From the NCBI GenBank assembly GCA_002382075.1, contig DFZG01000011.1, forward strand, positions 1 through 15,458: DNA of 15,458 nucleotides, in the 5' to 3' direction. The stretch comes from Candidatus Shapirobacteria bacterium UBA4062 (lineage in GTDB: Bacteria; Patescibacteriota; Microgenomatia; UBA12405). The notes under the pieces are model-generated. The model ran no database searches, had not been told where the DNA came from, and saw nothing but the letters and a program-made list of their open reading frames with translations. Each line of letters begins with the position of its first letter. The stretch's first letter is position 1. This document shows positions 13,047 to 15,458 of the stretch, in pieces. Position numbers and translations under genes: made by a program.

Positions 13047-13090
13047 AACCCCTCTCCTAAATGGTTCTCCCCTTGATAAAGGTGAGAACC
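13047..13090. repeat. Hairpin repeat at the 3' end of the DUF559 gene
   Basis: Inverted repeat GGTTCTCCCC / GGTGAGAACC (13063-13090), 9 of 10 arm positions pairing around TTGATAAA, preceded by CCCCTCTCC. It starts on the stop codon of the DUF559 gene. Its core CCTTGATAAAGG is related, in opposite orientation, to the hairpin at the gene's other end. It may also act as a terminator. Confidence 0.7.
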
Positions 13091-13497
13091 TAAAATTCTT
13101 TAGATCTTTCGATAATAATCTCTTTCAATTTACTATAAAGCTCGTTTTCTTTCCCAATTATTTCACTGTTTTTAATTCGAAATGTTTTTATGCCCATAGC
13201 CGACAATATTTTATCTCTCCCCCTGTCTTTTTCTAAAGTCTCATCATGAATTTCTCCATCAACCTCTATAACCATCAAAATTTTCGAACAATAGAAATCA
13301 ACTATAAATCTTGCTATTGGCTTTTGCCTAGTGAATTTATAACCTAGAATTTTTTTTCTGATAATTTTCCAAACAATCTCCTCTGCTTCAGTGGGTTTTT
13401 TTCGATTTTCTTTGGCTAAATTTCTCAAATCATCTAAATACTTCCAATGGCCAACCTTTGCCCTTCCCTCGTCTGTCCCTCGATACTTCATATTCAT
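13090..13497 (-). CDS. DUF559 endonuclease-like protein
   Basis: A 135-residue protein of the DUF559 family, related to very-short-patch-repair (Vsr-like) endonucleases of the PD-(D/E)XK fold. Residues about 35-70 give KKPTEAEEIVWKIIRKKILGYKF, and the core FIVDFYCSKILMVIEVDGEIHD (read as IVDFYC and VIEVDGEIHD) carries the expected acidic residues; IKTFRIKNSEI is the usual closing strand. Substrate is unknown; the family often travels alone near dispersed repeats. Here it is bounded by two hairpin repeats in opposite orientation and interrupts the tsf-frr pair, where pyrH is commonly found. A TATATT lies 4 bases before the ATG; an ATG two codons downstream is an alternative start. Likely a mobile or formerly mobile passenger. 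Confidence 0.88.
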   Translation of the reverse strand: MNMKYRGTDEGRAKVGHWKYLDDLRNLAKENRKKPTEAEEIVWKIIRKKILGYKFTRQKPIARFIVDFYCSKILMVIEVDGEIHDETLEKDRGRDKILSAMGIKTFRIKNSEIIGKENELYSKLKEIIIERSKEF

Positions 13498-13506
13498 TAA
13501 TAATAT

Positions 13507-13540
13507 AACCCCCCTTCATCAAGGGGGGTACGGGGGGTTT
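13507..13540. repeat. Hairpin repeat at the 5' end of the DUF559 gene
   Basis: Perfect arms ACCCCCC and GGGGGGT around TTCATCAA (13508-13529), followed by CGGGGGG. On the minus strand the core reads CCTTGATGAAGG, matching the plus-strand core of the hairpin at the other end of the gene, so the two form an inverted pair. It fills most of the 48-base gap from tsf. Confidence 0.75.
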
Positions 13541-13545
13541 GAATT

Positions 13546-14004
13546 TTACACCTCAAATCTCTCAAATCGACCAAGTTTAATATTTTCCCCAAACTTGGCC
13601 ACCAATCCCACTATTAAATCATTTACCTTCATCGACCCATCTTTTATATAATCCTGTTTTAGCAATTCCTTATCATTTTTTGGATTCATGGCCGCTACCT
13701 GAAGGGCAATATCCCTTCCCACTGCCATAAATTCTTCGTTTTTAGCCACAAAATCAGTCTCACACAATAATTCCACCATCACCCCAATTGTCCCGGTACT
13801 ATGGGTATAAGTAAAAACCCGCCCAGCCTTAATTTCTCTTTCGGCTTTCTTTTTTGCTTTTTCAAAGCCTTTTTCCTTCAATATTTCTTTGGCTTTTTTC
13901 TCATCCCCTTTTGCTTCTTCCAGGGCTGATTTAATTTCCATTATCCCCAAACCCATCTCCGCTCGCATTTTTTTAACCAGTTCTATCATATTTTTATTAT
14001 CCAT
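13546..14004 (-). CDS. tsf: Elongation factor Ts, short form
   Basis: EF-Ts is the nucleotide exchange factor of EF-Tu. The N-terminal UBA-like domain (about 5-45) reads IELVKKMRAEMGLGIMEIKSALEEA, and the core contains the signature CETDFVAKNEEF used to contact EF-Tu. At 152 residues it is about half the E. coli length (283): one copy of the core subdomain is present, and the second core subdomain with the coiled-coil insertion is missing. Short EF-Ts forms are known, for example in Thermus (196 residues). It follows rpsB after 93 bases of AT-rich spacer holding a degenerate heptamer array. No Shine-Dalgarno is present; a TAAAAT lies 6 bases before the ATG. An ATG at residue 6 is a possible alternative start. 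Confidence 0.95.
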   Translation of the reverse strand: MDNKNMIELVKKMRAEMGLGIMEIKSALEEAKGDEKKAKEILKEKGFEKAKKKAEREIKAGRVFTYTHSTGTIGVMVELLCETDFVAKNEEFMAVGRDIALQVAAMNPKNDKELLKQDYIKDGSMKVNDLIVGLVAKFGENIKLGRFERFEV

Positions 14005-14010
14005 ATTTTT

Positions 14011-14016
14011 ATTTTA
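14011..14016 (-). promoter_or_regulatory. Possible -10 element six bases before tsf
   Basis: TAAAAT ends 6 bases before the tsf ATG, the spacing expected for a leaderless transcript. The surrounding sequence is almost only A and T, and no -35 is visible, so this is weak on its own. Confidence 0.3.
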
Positions 14017-14059
14017 ATTTATATTTTAGGCTTTAGTCTTTAGAATTTTTATTGTTTTT

Positions 14060-14096
14060 AATTCTTAATTCTTAATTGTAGATTGTAGATTGAAGA
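14060..14096. repeat. Degenerate heptamer array after rpsB
   Basis: Five consecutive seven-base units (AATTCTT, AATTCTT, AATTGTA-like, then TTGTAGA, TTGTAGA, TTGAAGA in overlapping phase) next to the rpsB stop. The last unit is identical to the unit of the array after frr, so both belong to one family of heptamer repeats at gene 3' ends. Confidence 0.65.
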
Positions 14097-14097
14097 T

Positions 14098-15012
14098 TTA
14101 TTTAACCCCCGCCGCTTTAATTGCTTTACCAACCTCTTCGACAATCAAGTTGACCGACTTGACACTGTCGTCGTTGGCCGGAATCGGGAAATCAATTTTA
14201 AAAGGATTGGCATCAGTATCCACCATTGCCACTGTTTTTATTCCTTTAAGACCAGCTTCCCGAATTGCTGTTTTTTCAAAACCAGCATCGACCACGAATA
14301 CGACCTCAAAAAGTTTATCCAGGCTTGTCAAACCACCCACGATTCTTTCCAACCTAATCACTTCTTTTTTCATTTCCGAAATCTCTTTTTTGGTACTTTC
14401 AGTATATTTTCCCGCTTCTAAATTAGATTTTATATCCACCAACTTTTTAATATTTTTTCTTATTTGTTCCCAGTTCGTAATAGTCCCACCCAACCATCTA
14501 TCGATTACATAAGGTACTCCGGCATCCAAGGCCACTCTTTTAACCACTTCTTTTGATTGCCTCTTAGTCCCTACCAAAATAATTTGTTTACCATTTCTTT
14601 TAGCGTTATATATAAAGGTACAAGCTTTCTTTAGATTCTCCATTGTTTTAACCAAGTCAAAAATCTCAATTCCGTCTTTGGACATATATATATTTTCGCG
14701 AGCTTTTGGATGAGTTTTGGAAACTTTGTGTCCCAAATGACAACCTGCTCCCAATAAATCTTTCAAACCAATTGTTAGTTCATATTCTTTGTCTTCTTTA
14801 GCCTTATCTTTTTTAACCACCACCTCTTTAACCTCTTCATTACCTTTGGCTATCTTGTTTTTCTCCGCTAATTTTTTTTCATTTAGCTTTTTGATTTTTT
14901 CTGTTTCTAGGTTCGAAGCTGCTTTTTTATTCTTTACCACTAGGGCTTTTTTAATCAAATTCTTGCCGGTTCGATTAACCGTTTTAGTTATTACTTTCTT
15001 TTTTTCTGCCAT
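14098..15012 (-). CDS. rpsB: Small ribosomal subunit protein uS2 with a Lys-rich N-terminal extension
   Basis: Ribosomal protein S2 of the 30S subunit. The core begins near residue 78 with ELTIGLKDLLGAGCHLGH (family DMLxAGVHFGH) and continues through NIYMSKDGIEIFDLVKT, ILVGTKRQSKEVV, YVIDRWLGGTITNW and AMVDTDANPFKIDFPIPANDDS, all standard. The total of 304 residues exceeds the E. coli length (241) because of about 75 extra N-terminal residues rich in Lys, Glu and Ala, probably disordered. No internal ATG lies near the core start, and a good Shine-Dalgarno (AAGGA, 7 bases) supports the ATG at 15012. It is the first gene of an rpsB-tsf pair and has its own promoter and a roughly 100-base structured leader. 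Confidence 0.96.
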   Translation of the reverse strand: MAEKKKVITKTVNRTGKNLIKKALVVKNKKAASNLETEKIKKLNEKKLAEKNKIAKGNEEVKEVVVKKDKAKEDKEYELTIGLKDLLGAGCHLGHKVSKTHPKARENIYMSKDGIEIFDLVKTMENLKKACTFIYNAKRNGKQIILVGTKRQSKEVVKRVALDAGVPYVIDRWLGGTITNWEQIRKNIKKLVDIKSNLEAGKYTESTKKEISEMKKEVIRLERIVGGLTSLDKLFEVVFVVDAGFEKTAIREAGLKGIKTVAMVDTDANPFKIDFPIPANDDSVKSVNLIVEEVGKAIKAAGVK

Positions 15013-15116
15013 TTTTTTATCCTTCCATAGCTTTAGCGTCGGAAGATATCCTTTTTAATAAATCCAATGCTGGGTTTTTTCCCCAGGATTATCGCATTAG
15101 ATCAATAATTTTTAAT
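15013..15116 (-). promoter_or_regulatory. Structured 5' leader of rpsB with a sequestered Shine-Dalgarno
   Basis: Two stems are visible in the minus-strand leader. The first pairs CTGGG with CCCAG around a seven-base A-rich loop (15086-15070), extended by AATG/CATT (15098-15066) with a bulge. The second pairs TATCTTCC (15048-15041) with GGAAGGATA (15026-15018) with one bulged G and a 14-base loop, so it covers the Shine-Dalgarno GGAAGGA. Autogenous control of rpsB-tsf by S2 through the leader is known in gammaproteobacteria; a similar role here is inference. Confidence 0.5.
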
Positions 15117-15122
15117 CTCTCG

Positions 15123-15151
15123 ATTCTATCACAAGCCTGCCTTAGTGTCTA
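15123..15151 (-). promoter_or_regulatory. Sigma-70-type promoter of rpsB
   Basis: TAGACA (15151-15146, 5 of 6), a 17-base spacer and an extended -10 TGATAGAAT (TAGAAT at 15128-15123, 5 of 6) on the minus strand. The -35 overlaps the last codons of the upstream gene. The predicted start is near 15116. Confidence 0.7.
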
Positions 15152-15458
15152 TTTTTGTTGCCAATATCATAAACCACCACTCCCCCCTCTTTACCTTTCA
15201 CTCCCTTAACCTCAATTCCCTCCGGCCCCATAATTCTTTCGAATTTTTCAATATCTCTGACACTTTTAAAACCCTTAATCCCCGCCCTAACATCATACAA
15301 ATCACCCTTCAATACTACATAATTTGCCCCCAATTTTTCCCGATCACTCATTATATTTTTATCCAAAATCACCGCTACCTTTTGACCATTCCACCTTCTT
15401 CCTGTTTCCCGAGCCGCCACCAAGTTCACCGCCTCATCTACATCGTAAATTTTATAAC
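15142..15458 (-). CDS. Unassigned protein, C-terminal fragment
   Basis: The frame is open from the right edge of the window to a TAA at 15144-15142, giving the last 105 residues of a longer protein. A GTG at 15429 could begin a shorter product, but the frame continues upstream with YKIYDVDEA, so it is more likely the interior of a gene. The fragment is a mixed alpha/beta sequence: VAVILDKNIMSDREKLGANYVVLKG (a strand, helix and strand), a YDVRAGIKGF turn, a helix SVRDIEKFERIMG and closing strands GGVVVYDIGNK. This resembles the end of a soluble domain following a membrane glycosyltransferase in some bacteria, but I cannot support that call. No known motif is visible. It lies upstream of the rpsB promoter. 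Confidence 0.6.
   Translation of the reverse strand, partial: YKIYDVDEAVNLVAARETGRRWNGQKVAVILDKNIMSDREKLGANYVVLKGDLYDVRAGIKGFKSVRDIEKFERIMGPEGIEVKGVKGKEGGVVVYDIGNKNRH

Overview
This AT-rich window codes entirely on the minus strand and reads like a piece of a small, streamlined genome. The gene content points to a candidate phyla radiation (Patescibacteria) bacterium, most likely of the Microgenomates group. The reasons are a very short EF-Ts, a collapsed rpsB-tsf-frr-rseP block with no pyrH, uppS, cdsA or dxr, a degenerate YbeY, and a surface-protein operon of cohesin-like and dockerin modules with a recurring NQDTR motif after the N-terminal membrane anchor. This placement is inference from protein features; no 16S gene is present. 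TGA is a normal stop (frr ends in TGA), so the recoded lineages are excluded.

Layout, read in the direction of transcription from the right edge: an unassigned C-terminal fragment (15142-15458); rpsB with its own promoter and a structured leader; tsf; a DUF559 nuclease gene bounded by hairpin repeats; frr; a heptanucleotide tandem array; rseP, ending in a hairpin that begins at its stop codon. Next comes a five-gene surface operon with gaps of 0-6 bases (11136 down to 6436): a Cys-rich repeat protein with a dockerin, a cohesin-like/dockerin protein, a membrane-anchored cohesin-like protein, a cohesin-like protein with an LPKTG sorting signal, and an FN3-like protein with two near-identical dockerin loops. 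After it come rpsU (own promoter and very strong Shine-Dalgarno), yqeY, a ybeY lacking metal ligands, dnaX, ybaB, recR, a charged hypothetical, cysS, rpsF and ssb (open at the left edge).

How it fits together: the two flanks are housekeeping (translation, replication, recombination repair, membrane proteolysis). The middle operon plausibly builds an exterior, calcium-dependent protein assembly in which dockerin loops of some members bind cohesin-like domains of others, with one member possibly joined to the wall by sortase.

Three things stand out beyond the gene list. First, short palindromic repeats sit in frame inside ssb, dnaX and rseP, and related hairpins flank the DUF559 gene. Second, start signals fall into two kinds: rpsU and rpsB have leaders with Shine-Dalgarno sequences, while cysS, frr and perhaps others carry a -10 box 5-6 bases before the ATG, as leaderless mRNAs do. 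Third, the surface operon looks like an uncharacterised cohesin-dockerin system.
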